Positions 1-9,004 of a stretch of 64,000 bases of DNA are shown piece after piece (the first letter of the stretch is position 1; each line of letters opens with the position of its first letter). The position numbers and the translations under genes were made by a program. The notes under the pieces are model-generated. The model did no database searches and was not told the origin of the DNA. It saw only the letters and a list, made by a program, of their open reading frames with translations. Source of the stretch: an uncultured Eubacteriales bacterium (GTDB taxonomy: Bacteria; Bacillota; Clostridia; Oscillospirales; Acutalibacteraceae); NCBI GenBank assembly GCA_910584745.1, contig CAJUDG010000002.1:186001-250000 (forward strand). The letters are read 5' to 3'.

Positions 1-562
1 TAGTGACCCTGGATGGACACGAATTTGGCAAAGCCGTTCTGCTCGGCGATGGCGTTGGCCTTTGCCAGCTGGTAGGCGTAGCAGTTGGAGATACCGATGG
101 CCCGGACCTTGCCCGCTTTTACGGCGGTGTTCAGCCCCTCCATGATTTCAAAGATTGGGGTGTTGTAGTCCCAGGAGTGGACGATGTACAGGTCCACGTA
201 GTCCATGCCCAGGTGTTTAAGGCTGGTATCCAGCATATTTTGCACGTGCTGCTGGCCGGGGACCCCGGCGTCTATCTCGGCCTGGGTGCGGGGCGGGAAC
301 TTGGTTGCAATGACCACATCTTCCCGCTTTGCCAAATCGCCAATGATGCGCCCCAGGTATTCCTCCCCGGTGCCGCCCTGGTAGCCGATAGCGGTGTCGT
401 AGAAATTCACGCCCAGCTCCAAACCTCGCTTGACTATCTCCTTAGAGCTTGCCTCGTCCAGCGTCCAGGAGTGCATCCCTTTCTGAGGGTCGCCGAAGCC
501 CATGCAGCCATGCAGATGCGGGAGACGTTCAGGTCGGAATTGCCTAATTTTGTGTACTTCAT
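1..562 (-). pseudogene. Aldo/keto reductase, frameshifted and cut by the window edge
   Basis: Read on the minus strand from the ATG at 562, behind a clear GGGAGGA ribosome site, this encodes an NADPH-dependent aldo/keto reductase: an N-terminal KLGNSDLNVSRIC strand, then FYDTAIGY with the catalytic Asp/Tyr, ATKF with the Lys, and IVHSWD with the active-site His. Only about 187 residues lie in the window; the rest runs off the left edge. The reading frame breaks near 508-509. The family motif ICxGCMGFGD would need CCC on the plus strand, but only CC is present, and without that base translation stops within about 20 codons. It may be a true pseudogene or a one-base sequencing error. It follows the LysR gene on the same strand. 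Confidence 0.8.
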
Positions 563-621
563 GATGGTTCCTCCCATTTGCTTATTATACTTCTTAACGG
601 CATCTAATGAGTAATAAATGA

Positions 622-656
622 GCGCCCCCGCCGGAGAAATCCTCTCCTGGGGACGC
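622..656 (-). terminator. Hairpin after the LysR gene
   Basis: Minus-strand hairpin pairing GCGTCCCC with GGGGGCGC (one G-T pair), with a second inner GGAG/CTCC pairing, followed by a T-rich stretch. It lies between the end of the LysR gene and the aldo/keto reductase start, so it probably ends the upstream transcript. Confidence 0.45.
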
Positions 657-710
657 TTTCATTTTACCGCTGGTTATAGCAAAAGTCCAATACCTGCTTT
701 CTATTTCAGT

Positions 711-1583
711 TCATGCCTCGGGAGCATTTCTGACGTGCCCGATAAACCGCTCCACCGCCCGGGAGCGTGCCTGCTCCTTCTTCCAGGCCAGCACCGCGCC
801 GTTTTCCAGGGCCGGTGACAGGGGCACCAGCCGGAGGCTGTCATAGTAGGTGGTACCCAGGTCGAAGCAAAGGGCCACGCCCACCCGGTGCTTGACCATG
901 ATGGCCGTGTTGGTGATAAGGTTGTACCGGGCCGCCACCTTCGCCTGGGCAAAGCACTCCCCGAACCACTCCCGCATCTGCTCATTCACCTGCTCCCGCC
1001 AGGAGAGCAACAGGGGGTAGGGCAGCAGGTCCTCCGGGGTGACCCGGGGGAGCGCCGCCAGCGGGCAGTCCTCCCGCACCAGGGCGCCCCATCGCTCCCG
1101 ATGGGGCATGGGCACGGTGTGATATCGGGAGATATCTACCGGCTCCATCAAAAGCCCCATGTCCAGCAGGCCGTTTTCCATGCGGTCCTTCACCTCGTCC
1201 GCCGTGGCGCTGTAGATGCGGAACTGCACCAGCGGGTGCTCTTGCCGGAAGGACACCATCAGGTCAGAGAGATGGGCCATGTTGCAGGTCTCCCCGCAGC
1301 CGATGGCGATTTCCCCTGAAAGCTCCTCCCGGCTCTGGAATTCCCGCTGGGTCTTATCGGCCAGCTCCAGCAGCTCCTGGGCCCGTCGCTTTAAGAGCAT
1401 TCCGTCCTCTGTCAGCAAAATCCGATGGCTGCTGCGGTGGAACAGTACCGTGCCCAATTCCTCCTCCAGCCCCATCAGCTGCCGGGAGAGGGTGGGCTGA
1501 GTCACGTGTAAAAGCTGTGCGGCGCGGGTGATGTTTTCCTCTCTCGCCACCGTGTAAAAGTATCGCAGGACGCGCAGTTCCAT
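711..1583 (-). CDS. LysR-family transcriptional regulator
   Basis: A 290-residue regulator of usual LysR length. The N-terminal winged helix-turn-helix (about residues 1-60) carries the typical NITRAAQLLHVTQPTLSRQ recognition segment and the GTVLFHR wing. Residues from about 90 form the periplasmic-binding-like co-inducer domain, beginning GEIAIGCGET. It starts 15 bases after the MATE transporter upstream on the same strand, so the two are probably co-transcribed, and the aldo/keto reductase follows. By family habit it would control one of these neighbours in response to a small molecule; the ligand cannot be read from sequence. Confidence 0.92.
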   Translation of the reverse strand: MELRVLRYFYTVAREENITRAAQLLHVTQPTLSRQLMGLEEELGTVLFHRSSHRILLTEDGMLLKRRAQELLELADKTQREFQSREELSGEIAIGCGETCNMAHLSDLMVSFRQEHPLVQFRIYSATADEVKDRMENGLLDMGLLMEPVDISRYHTVPMPHRERWGALVREDCPLAALPRVTPEDLLPYPLLLSWREQVNEQMREWFGECFAQAKVAARYNLITNTAIMVKHRVGVALCFDLGTTYYDSLRLVPLSPALENGAVLAWKKEQARSRAVERFIGHVRNAPEA

Positions 1584-1598
1584 AGGCTCCTCCTTCGG

Positions 1599-2924
1599 TC
1601 AGATGACCTTAAATTCTTTCCATTTGCCGGACTTCAACCGCAGGGCGAAGATCACCGCCCGGATAACCCAGTCGAGACACATAGCCGCCGCGATGCCGAT
1701 AACGCCCCAGTTCAACGCCACCGCCAGCAGCAGCGAGAACACCAGCCGCCCGCCGATAGTCGAGGCGATGGAGACTATCATGGTAAACTTGATGTCCCCG
1801 GCGGCCCGCAGGCCATTACTCAGCGGCCCGGACATGGGGAAGGCCACGGTGTTGAATACGTTGTGGATGAGTACCAGGATTATCACCAGGTGCTTTGCTT
1901 CGTCAGAAATCTGGTAGAAGTTCATCATGATGGGCGTGATGGCGAACACCAGGGCGTTCCAGGCCAGGGAAATCGTCAGGGTGATTTTCAGCAGCTTCTT
2001 AAAATAGTGCTCGGCCTGGGCCGTGTCCCCCGCGCCAATGCACTGGCCTATCACCGTGATGAATACGGGTCCCATGGTTACCCCGGCCAGAGCCGCTAAA
2101 CTCCATATGCTCTGAGCAATGCCGTTGGCAGCGATCTGGTAGGTGCCGAACAGGGCCACCACGCTGGAAAGGGCGACTTTCACCAGCTGGAAGATGCCGT
2201 TTTCTACCCCGTTTGGCACGGCAATGCGCAGGATGCGCTTCATGAGTTCACCGTTCCATTTGCAAATCTGCCGCCAGGTGTAGCGCACGTCGATTTTCTT
2301 GCCGAAGCACAGCACGGTAATGACAACCGCCGAGAACACCCGGGCAATCAGGGTAGGCCAGGCCACGCCCGCCACCCCGGCTTTCAGCACGAACACGCCA
2401 ATCAGGTTGCCAATGACGTTGATAGCGTTGGAGGCGATGGAGATGTACATGGTCACGTTGGTCTTGCCCATGCTCCGGTACAGGGCCGCGCCCGCGTTAT
2501 AGACTGCCAGGGCGGGGTAGGAGAATACAGAGATTTGCAGATAAATGACGCAGGCATCCATGACAGCGGGTTCAACTTGCCCGAAGAGCAGGCCGAGCAT
2601 GGGCCGGTGCAGTGCCAAAATCACAACGGAGATTACCAGCGAAAACAGGGTGGAGGATGTGAGCAGCTGGCTGGCAGCTTCGCTGGCGTCCTCCTTGACG
2701 CCACGGCCTATGTACTGGCTGATGATGACAGCTCCGCCGGAGGCCAGGGCTGTGAACAGGTAGATGAAGATGGTGCTGAACGAGTTCACCAGCGATACCC
2801 CGGAGACAGCCGCCTCCCCCGCGTAGCTGACGATGAAGGTGTCGGCAATGCCCACCAGCATCACCAAAAGCTGCTCTAAGAACAGGGGCACGATGAGGTT
2901 TTTCAGGTCTTTGTTTGTGAACAT
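1599..2924 (-). CDS. MATE-family multidrug efflux transporter
   Basis: Membrane antiporter of about 441 residues with around twelve hydrophobic segments. The opening, FTNKDLKNLIVPLFLEQL followed by GIADTFIVSYAGEAAVSGV, is typical of the MATE superfamily, which expels cationic drugs or metabolites using Na+ or H+. The reading frame can begin at a TTG at 2939, but the ATG at 2924 has a good GCGGAGGGA site upstream and is preferred. A sigma-A-like promoter lies just upstream. It leads a two-gene unit with the LysR gene at 711-1583. The substrate is unknown. Confidence 0.93.
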   Translation of the reverse strand: MFTNKDLKNLIVPLFLEQLLVMLVGIADTFIVSYAGEAAVSGVSLVNSFSTIFIYLFTALASGGAVIISQYIGRGVKEDASEAASQLLTSSTLFSLVISVVILALHRPMLGLLFGQVEPAVMDACVIYLQISVFSYPALAVYNAGAALYRSMGKTNVTMYISIASNAINVIGNLIGVFVLKAGVAGVAWPTLIARVFSAVVITVLCFGKKIDVRYTWRQICKWNGELMKRILRIAVPNGVENGIFQLVKVALSSVVALFGTYQIAANGIAQSIWSLAALAGVTMGPVFITVIGQCIGAGDTAQAEHYFKKLLKITLTISLAWNALVFAITPIMMNFYQISDEAKHLVIILVLIHNVFNTVAFPMSGPLSNGLRAAGDIKFTMIVSIASTIGGRLVFSLLLAVALNWGVIGIAAAMCLDWVIRAVIFALRLKSGKWKEFKVI

Positions 2925-2953
2925 GGTATCCCTCCGCAATAGATTCTGGTTTC

Positions 2954-2983
2954 ATTCTATCACGGTGGGGTGGTTATGTCCAA
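2954..2983 (-). promoter_or_regulatory. Promoter of the MATE-LysR unit
   Basis: Minus-strand TTGGAC (2978-2983), an 18-base spacer, then TAGAAT (2954-2959), placed about 30 bases ahead of the MATE start codon. Confidence 0.6.
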
Positions 2984-3003
2984 TGCTTGGTTTGTATATG
3001 AGT

Positions 3004-3885
3004 TCATGCTTTTAGGGCATTTCTCCGAAGCAGGGAGAGAAAGTTTTCGGCAGGCTCTGTCAGTTTCCGGCTCGCAACCACACCGTAGGGGAGGGTGTAT
3101 TTTTCCTCAAGAGGGATGGTGCAGAGTCCCGGATGCACATCCTTCCAGCATTCCAAGCTGAGTAGCGGAATACCGCTTTGGGCACATCGGTTAAATGTTT
3201 CCAGGCTGTAGCTGGGTTCGATGTCCTGAATCGTGACGGTTGGGTGCTTCTCCCGGATATCCTGTCGTATTCGGTCGTTGACCTCGCTGCAGCCTGGGTT
3301 CATGAGCAGCAGCGGTCCGCCCTCCAAGTCACAGAAAGAAATCCGCTCTTTCCCCGCCAGCGGGTGGGTGCGGGGCAGGGCAATGCAGAACCGGTAACTG
3401 CCTACTGGCACAAACAGATACATGGAGTCCAAACTAATATCAAAGGGGCTGACGAGTATATCGTAGGAGTGGCCGAGAAATTCCAGCCGCCGCTGGTCGT
3501 CCGTGATGGGTACCAGATGAAGCTGATATTGCGGGAACCGAACACTGATCCTACCCCACACTTCCAGAAAACTATGGCAGGGATACATGGCGGAGGTCCC
3601 CACCCGGATAATTTTTGGCGTAGTTGCTTCCGCCTCCTGCACCTTGCGGACAAGGGCATCGGAGTAACGCAGAAGTTTGGGCAGCTCTTTATACAGACAC
3701 TTTCCAGCGGCGGTAAGGACCACCCCCCGGTGGCTCCGCTCAAACAGCGCCGTGCCAAAGCGTTCCTCCAGGCCATTGATCTGCTTGATCACGGCAGTAT
3801 GGGAAATGAACAGCCTTTCAGCCGCTTGGGTAAAGCTGCCGCAGTCTGTCGCGGCCTTGAAGGTGTCCAGCGCTTTGTTGTACAC
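3004..3885 (-). CDS. LysR-family transcriptional regulator
   Basis: A 293-residue LysR regulator. The N-terminal helix-turn-helix contains GSFTQAAERLFISHTAVIKQ and the wing FGTALFERSHRGV; the rest is the effector-binding domain. The start is a GTG at 3885 with GGGGAGGA properly spaced upstream. It is transcribed away from a second MATE gene at 4007, the classical arrangement in which a LysR protein controls the divergent gene. The downstream neighbour on this strand is the other MATE-LysR unit, so the window holds two independent MATE/LysR pairs. Confidence 0.92.
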   Translation of the reverse strand: MYNKALDTFKAATDCGSFTQAAERLFISHTAVIKQINGLEERFGTALFERSHRGVVLTAAGKCLYKELPKLLRYSDALVRKVQEAEATTPKIIRVGTSAMYPCHSFLEVWGRISVRFPQYQLHLVPITDDQRRLEFLGHSYDILVSPFDISLDSMYLFVPVGSYRFCIALPRTHPLAGKERISFCDLEGGPLLLMNPGCSEVNDRIRQDIREKHPTVTIQDIEPSYSLETFNRCAQSGIPLLSLECWKDVHPGLCTIPLEEKYTLPYGVVASRKLTEPAENFLSLLRRNALKA

Positions 3886-3918
3886 GTTGCAGTTCCTCCC
3901 CTTAAGTGTAAACCTGTA

Positions 3919-3980
3919 GTTTCCAGTATTGTACCATATCCATACTTCACAGTCAATAAAAAGTGGACTACAATGGAAAC
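3919..3980. promoter_or_regulatory. Divergent LysR/MATE control region
   Basis: The region contains a minus-strand promoter for the LysR gene: TTGACT (3951-3956), 17 bases, TACAAT (3928-3933). It is flanked by an inverted repeat, GTTTCCA at 3919-3925 and TGGAAAC at 3974-3980. The repeat brackets the promoter and precedes the MATE ATG, which suggests the LysR operator. No strong plus-strand sigma-A promoter is evident, consistent with an activated gene. Confidence 0.5.
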
Positions 3981-4006
3981 AGCAAACGGAAAGAGGGTCA
4001 GGTTAC

Positions 4007-5392
4007 ATGGAAATCAAATCGGAAAACAAAATGGGTACCGCCCCGGTCTGGCGGCTGCTGCTGACTATGGCCATCCCGGTAATCTTGTCCACCGCCGCAC
4101 AGTCGCTTTACAATATTGTGGACGGCATATTCGTGTCCCAGCTAGGCGAGGACGCTATGGCGGCTATCACCTTCGCCGGGCCATGTACGTCGATTCTGAT
4201 TGCGGTGGGCACGGGTATTGCGGTAGGTATGAACACCATGCTTTCCCACGGCCTGGGGGAGAAAAACCAGGCGCACGTCAACGACGCGGCTGCTGCCGCT
4301 GTCTTTCTCATGCTGGCGGGCGGGGCGGTCTCCCTGCTGGCGGCTTTTACGCTGGTACGGCCTTATTTATCTGTGCAGACAAAGGTCCCGGCCATTTTGG
4401 AGGGCGGCGCCGCCTATCTTACCGTATACCTGGGGTGCGGCATCTGCACCATCGCCCAGCTGGTGCTGGAGCGGATGCTCATTGCCACGGGCAAGACGCT
4501 TTACAGCATGATTTCTCAGGCTGCCGGGGCCGTACTCAACCTGATTCTCGACCCCATTCTGATTTTCGGCTATTTCGGAGCGCCAAAGTTGGGAATTACC
4601 GGCGCGGCGCTGGCTACAGTGATTGGACAGTTTGCGGCGGCCTGTATCGCTCTGGCTCTGAACCTCACCAAAAACAAAGAAGTGCGCCTGCGCAAGGAAA
4701 TGCGCCCGCGCTTTATCCCGCGTCCGCCTCTGTATGCGGTCAGGCAGGTGCTGCGCCTGGGCCTGCCCACTACCATCCTCTTTGCCCTGAATAGTTTCAT
4801 GATGATAAACTACAATGCGGTGCTGAATCAATTTTCCTCCACCGCCGTGGCGGTGTTCGGGGCCTGCTGCCGTGTGACGGGTTTCTTTTATGCCGTAGTG
4901 GGAGCGCTGTGCAATTCCACCATCCCCATCCTCGCCTATAATCATGGGGCAAAAAACAAACGGCGCATCGACCTGACCATCCGGTATGGCTACCTCTATG
5001 CCCTCTGCCTGATGGCCGTGGGCACAGTGCTGTGCGTGGGTTTCCCGGAGATGTTCCTGCGAATGTTCAACGCCACAGAGGATATGATTGCTATTGGCGT
5101 ATGGGGAATGCGGATGCTCACCTGCTGCTACCTGCTTTGCGGCGTGCGGAATATGAGTACGGCCATCATCCAGTCGCTGGGGCACAGTGTGCCAAGCATG
5201 GCGGTAGACTTGAGCCGTAACTACGCCGTGCTGATCCCCTTTGCCTGGCTGCTGTCCCTGACGGGAAACATTGATGCGGTATGGATTTCCGTGCCTATTG
5301 CGGACACAGTATCCGCAGCTGTGGGTGTGCTTTTGATGCTGCACTTTTATAGGAAAGATATCAGGGAGTTGGCAGAAGCGCGACCAGTATAG
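4007..5392 (+). CDS. MATE-family efflux transporter
   Basis: A 461-residue polytopic membrane protein. It opens TAPVWRLLLTMAIPVILST, then AQSLYNIVDGIFVSQLGEDA, the hallmark first two helices of NorM/DinF-type MATE proteins. A longer frame back to 3929 exists, but the ATG at 4007 follows an AGAGGG site and matches family N-termini. It is divergent from the LysR gene at 3004-3885, its probable regulator. It is a different MATE subgroup from the copy at 1599-2924, as the two share little outside the fold. Confidence 0.93.
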   Translation: MEIKSENKMGTAPVWRLLLTMAIPVILSTAAQSLYNIVDGIFVSQLGEDAMAAITFAGPCTSILIAVGTGIAVGMNTMLSHGLGEKNQAHVNDAAAAAVFLMLAGGAVSLLAAFTLVRPYLSVQTKVPAILEGGAAYLTVYLGCGICTIAQLVLERMLIATGKTLYSMISQAAGAVLNLILDPILIFGYFGAPKLGITGAALATVIGQFAAACIALALNLTKNKEVRLRKEMRPRFIPRPPLYAVRQVLRLGLPTTILFALNSFMMINYNAVLNQFSSTAVAVFGACCRVTGFFYAVVGALCNSTIPILAYNHGAKNKRRIDLTIRYGYLYALCLMAVGTVLCVGFPEMFLRMFNATEDMIAIGVWGMRMLTCCYLLCGVRNMSTAIIQSLGHSVPSMAVDLSRNYAVLIPFAWLLSLTGNIDAVWISVPIADTVSAAVGVLLMLHFYRKDIRELAEARPV

Positions 5393-5454
5393 TTTTTTAT
5401 TCTGCTGTAAATTCCTTTTCACATGGGTAATTCCCTACACCCGCCACCATGACA

Positions 5455-5512
5455 GGAGGCACCTGCCACCGAGAGAGCGCAAAGGCTCCCTGGCGGCAGG
5501 CGGTTCCTTTTT
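5455..5512 (+). terminator. Possible terminator after the MATE gene
   Basis: An imperfect hairpin pairs CCTGCC with GGCAGG, with further partial pairing outside, and is followed by CCTTTTTG. It sits 60-120 bases after the MATE stop codon and just before the convergent HTH gene. Confidence 0.35.
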
Positions 5513-5513
5513 G

Positions 5514-5774
5514 TCATATTTTCTTTAGACGAAAAAGCAAACTGCTTTTGCCGCCCTTTGCTCGATAGCGCTGCTGCGATTCCAACAGATCTGCTTTCCT
5601 CAAATCCCGTAAAGCCCGCCGCACAGTAGACTGTGATAATTTCAATTCCCTGGCGATGGTAGGAATAGCAGGCCAGCACTCGCCATCTCGATTCGCCCGG
5701 TCTGCCAGATAGATAAAAACCGTCACGGCCCTGTGCTGCAAATCCATCTTGTAGAGGAAATCAAACCGGCCCAT
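5514..5774 (-). CDS. Small helix-turn-helix protein of a conjugative element
   Basis: An 86-residue protein made almost wholly of a winged helix-turn-helix: CWPAIPTIARELKLSQSTVR is the DNA-reading helix pair, followed by RALRDLRKADLLESQQRYR. It resembles the N-terminal HTH of replication-initiator or regulatory proteins found on clostridial conjugative elements. Its start overlaps the end of the VirD4-like gene by 14 bases, indicating translational coupling in the conjugation operon. The exact role is not determinable; it could be a regulator or a truncated replication protein. Confidence 0.7.
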   Translation of the reverse strand: MGRFDFLYKMDLQHRAVTVFIYLADRANRDGECWPAIPTIARELKLSQSTVRRALRDLRKADLLESQQRYRAKGGKSSLLFRLKKI

Positions 5775-7377
5775 CCTGCACTACCTCTGTTTCACGGTTA
5801 TGAGGAGCCACCTCTTTTAGCGGCCTGTTTTGCCTGCCGCCGGGCCTTTTCTTCTTCGAGTTTTTCTTTCGCTGTTTTTGCGGCGGCGCCTCTGGTTCCT
5901 GATTGTCAGCGCCAGCATTAGTGCTCTCAGGTTCTTCGACGTCCTCCCTCAAAGAATCCGGATGATACTTCATGACAATGCCCCGGAGCAACTCGTTCTT
6001 CTCCGCATAAGACACCTTCCGGTTGCCGTTCTCCGGAACGACATACTGCTCGTCAAACTGGATGCCCCAATCAAAATATAGCTTGAGCCTGACTTTCATG
6101 GGATAGAACCCGGTTTTCATCACGATAAACTGGCCCTTGGGCATAGACTTCAACTCATCTGGTGTCATAAGCGGCCTTTCTAACATTTGCAGGGATTGGC
6201 TGGGGTCGTTCTTACTACGTGATACGGAACCGGACATCACCGTTCGGCTGCCTAGTGCCTTGGACAGCACCTCGGCAGAATTGCTGTTGGGCGCAAAACC
6301 ACCGAAGATGATGTCCTGGACATTATCCACGATAATCTCCGCGCCCTCCTTGCCATAGTTTTTCTCCAACTGAGCAAAAGATTGGATGATGGGCACGATC
6401 TGCAAGCGGCGGGAGCGGGAGGCGGAGAACATCATTTCCGCTGATTCTATCTTTGGGATGGTGCCGTACTCGTCGCAGAAGAAAACACACCTATTTTTCA
6501 GCTTGCCGCCGTTCTCGTCTGCCACAGAGAGAATTTCCCGGTAGAGCTGCTGGATAATTAGCGAAATCATAAAGAAAGAGTTAGGATTTTCCTCCGGCAA
6601 AATGACGAACACGGCGCACTTCTCGTTGCAAAATCGCTCCGCGTCTATCTCCGTATCGAAACACAGGATTTGCTCGAGTTCACTATCGAGGAACGAGTTA
6701 AGCCGCGACAGCGCAGTGCCCATAACACTTGCCATGGATTCCTTGGAGGTGTTCAGCGCGGCCCCGGCAAACCACTTGGCTTTGTGGTCGTTTGGCAGCA
6801 TTGCTATGAGCTGTTGGAACTGATTCTGCCCCTTTTGCTGGGAGGGTGCCAATAGCTCTTGAATAATTTTGAACACCGAAACGATGTGTCTTTTCTGCGG
6901 TTCGCAAAACTCGGCTACCAATAAAATGGTAGCCGTCAACAGCCCCTCGGCAGCATCGTAGAAGTAAGCGTTGTCACCAAAGGAGGCGCCATCCATACCG
7001 GACATGATGATGGTCTTGGCAATTATTTTTGCATACTTCTCAGCTTTGGCCTTGTAAGCAAGCTGGTCAGGACATTCCAGGTAGGCGTCCATATATTTGT
7101 TGACCAGATGGAGCAGGTTGTTTCCGTGGGAGCGTGTGGGATTGCGCAGGTCGATAACGGAAACATGGTAGCCGTACTTCTCAGCGATGGCGCCATAATT
7201 CCGTGCCAGGTCGCCTTTTGTATCGCTTGAGAGCCAACTCATACCGGATGCGCAGGCGTACTCAATACAGGGATAGAGCCAGTAAGCGGTTTTACCAACA
7301 CCCGCAGCACCAATCATCATGGTATGAACGTCCCCAGTATTCCGATTCCGCATCCAGGCAGATGCAGGTCTTGCCAC
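5761..7377 (-). pseudogene. VirD4/TraG-like coupling ATPase, N-terminally truncated
   Basis: The genuine homology starts around residue 10 of the 538-codon frame: RNTGDVHTMMIGAAGVGKT holds the Walker A loop, SSDTKGDL follows, and FFCDEYGTIPKIESAEMM is the Walker B region. These mark a type IV coupling protein that brings relaxosome DNA to the secretion channel. Family members are about 600 residues with N-terminal membrane helices, which are absent here. The first residues (from a GTG at 7377) are an out-of-frame reading of VirB4 sequence, so the gene lost its 5' end in the deletion that also cut VirB4. The C-terminal tail is Lys/Arg/Pro-rich. Confidence 0.85.
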
Positions 7378-8188
7378 TTTCCCGCAGATTTGTTAAAATG
7401 AGCTTTAACAGGTACGATTTCCCCTGCCCGGAGTTGCCCAGGATGAGAATATTCGATGTGGTCTTGTCCTCGGCCCTGCGGTCGAAATCCACAAGCACAT
7501 TGGAGCCGTATTTATCTCTGCCGATATAGAGGCCGTGGGGGTCTGTCTTGCCGGAGAAGTTAAAGGGGTACAGATTTGCCACGGAGCTGGCGGGCAGCAC
7601 CCGCTCATACTGCGCCCCGAACTGGTTGGCGCCCACAGGCAGAACAGAAAGGAAGCCCTCTTTTTGCCGCAGGGTGAGACGGTCGACAGAAATCTTGGAG
7701 CGGGTCAGCTCCATAGATATCTCGCTCTGGAGTTCCTTCAACTTGTCCAGGCTCCGCGCCTTTAACTCGATGAATACCGAACAATGCAAAAGCGGCTCCT
7801 TGTTCTTCCGCAGGTTGGCGAGGAGCTCCACCACATCCTGGAGATTGCCCTGTGCCTCAATGGTTTCGTTGACATCGTTGTCCCCAGACATGAGCTTGTT
7901 CTTTCTGGTGGCATTTTGCAAAATCTTGCGTTGCTCCATAGGCTCCACCAGGCGGTGATAGATGCGCAAGGTGGCCCCGCTGCGGTCGGCCAGCTGAGAC
8001 AGGATAGCCTGCTCCTCCGTGCTGGGCGGGTACTCGCGGACAACCCACACGCTACGATAGCTGTCGCCCACGATATAATAATCGCTCATAAACCGAACAC
8101 TTCCCGGCAGGATGCAGTCGAAGAAGTCCTTGGTACGGATGGCCTCCAACTGGGCCGGGTTCATTTTCTTATTCTTTTTCTTAGGCAT
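7292..8188 (-). pseudogene. VirB4/TraE-like conjugation ATPase, C-terminally truncated
   Basis: The N-terminal half of a VirB4-type ATPase that powers type IV secretion. Recognisable parts are the VANLYPFNFSGKTDPHG segment, GRDKYGSN, and the Walker A loop ILGNSGQGKSYLLK. The frame passes through KTCICLDAESEY and then runs 15-20 codons into VirD4 sequence read out of frame, ending at 7292. The second half, with Walker B and the arginine finger, is missing, so it is non-functional. The start is taken at the ATG at 8188, 15 bases after the sortase stop, with a GAAAGG site. Confidence 0.88.
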
Positions 8189-8203
8189 AGTCACACAACC
8201 TTT

Positions 8204-9004
8204 CTATAATTTTGCCGCCAGCACAAGCAATCTGCCGTTGTGGGCGGAGTCGTAGCAGGTGGATAGCGTCAGGATTTGGGTGCCAAATTCTGGGCTGCTG
8301 CCTACCTGAAACAGCGTCTTGCCCATGGCTTTATCAACAGCGCTGTTGAAATCTTCAGCGGTATTGGCATTCACAAACTTATACCAATCGTCATTACTCT
8401 TGACCTGGGCTACGGCGAATACTTGATACTTGGCACAACCCTCTATTGTCTGAAACTCGATGACCGAGTGCTGCTCACAAAAGTCCTTTTGAACATACCT
8501 CCGCAGCCCTGCAAACATGGTACCGTTCATCATGTTGTGACCGTAGATAATGAGATTATCACTGTCCAATGCGCACCGAAAATCAAGGAAAGGAACACCC
8601 GATTCGCTGTACTCGCCTTGAAAATTCCGGCGCAGATACCACTCTGGTTCATCCGGCGTATGCATGACAGGGTAGTTGATATCAGTATCCGGAATGCACA
8701 ACCAGCCCACGAAGTCCTCGTTCATGGCGAACAGTTCGGAGAGGTCGCGGAGCTGCCCTTGTGATTCTTCTTCAGAATCGGGGGAGGGAGTTTTGGCGGC
8801 TGCTGGCTGCTCATCGGCTGCGGGAGGCCCTGTTGGGGTAGGGCTGGCAACAGGGCTTTTCACGGTCACCAGCTTGGCGAGCTGCTCGAAGTTCTCTTTA
8901 TCTTTCTGCCGTGACAACAATTCGCTGCCAATCACCACCCCACAGGTGACAAGGACAGCCGACAGCAGAGTGATGAAAACGCCGAACTTAATCCTCCGGT
9001 TCAT
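8204..9004 (-). CDS. Class B sortase
   Basis: A 266-residue membrane-anchored transpeptidase. One N-terminal helix (about residues 6-28) is followed by a Ser/Pro/Glu-rich linker and the sortase B barrel. The catalytic triad is visible: His in IIYGHNM, Cys in LTLSTC, and Arg in HNGRLLVLA. Sortases of this class occur on clostridial conjugative elements and attach a surface adhesin carried by the same element. The ATG at 9004 has GAGGTG at proper spacing and is preferred to a TTG at 9019. No sortase substrate is present in the remnant. Confidence 0.92.
   Translation of the reverse strand: MNRRIKFGVFITLLSAVLVTCGVVIGSELLSRQKDKENFEQLAKLVTVKSPVASPTPTGPPAADEQPAAAKTPSPDSEEESQGQLRDLSELFAMNEDFVGWLCIPDTDINYPVMHTPDEPEWYLRRNFQGEYSESGVPFLDFRCALDSDNLIIYGHNMMNGTMFAGLRRYVQKDFCEQHSVIEFQTIEGCAKYQVFAVAQVKSNDDWYKFVNANTAEDFNSAVDKAMGKTLFQVGSSPEFGTQILTLSTCYDSAHNGRLLVLAAKL

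Noticed and set aside
3178..4794. 538-codon plus-strand frame over the LysR gene and the MATE gene
   Set aside because: It runs antisense to LysR and in the wrong phase through MATE, both of which have clear family motifs.
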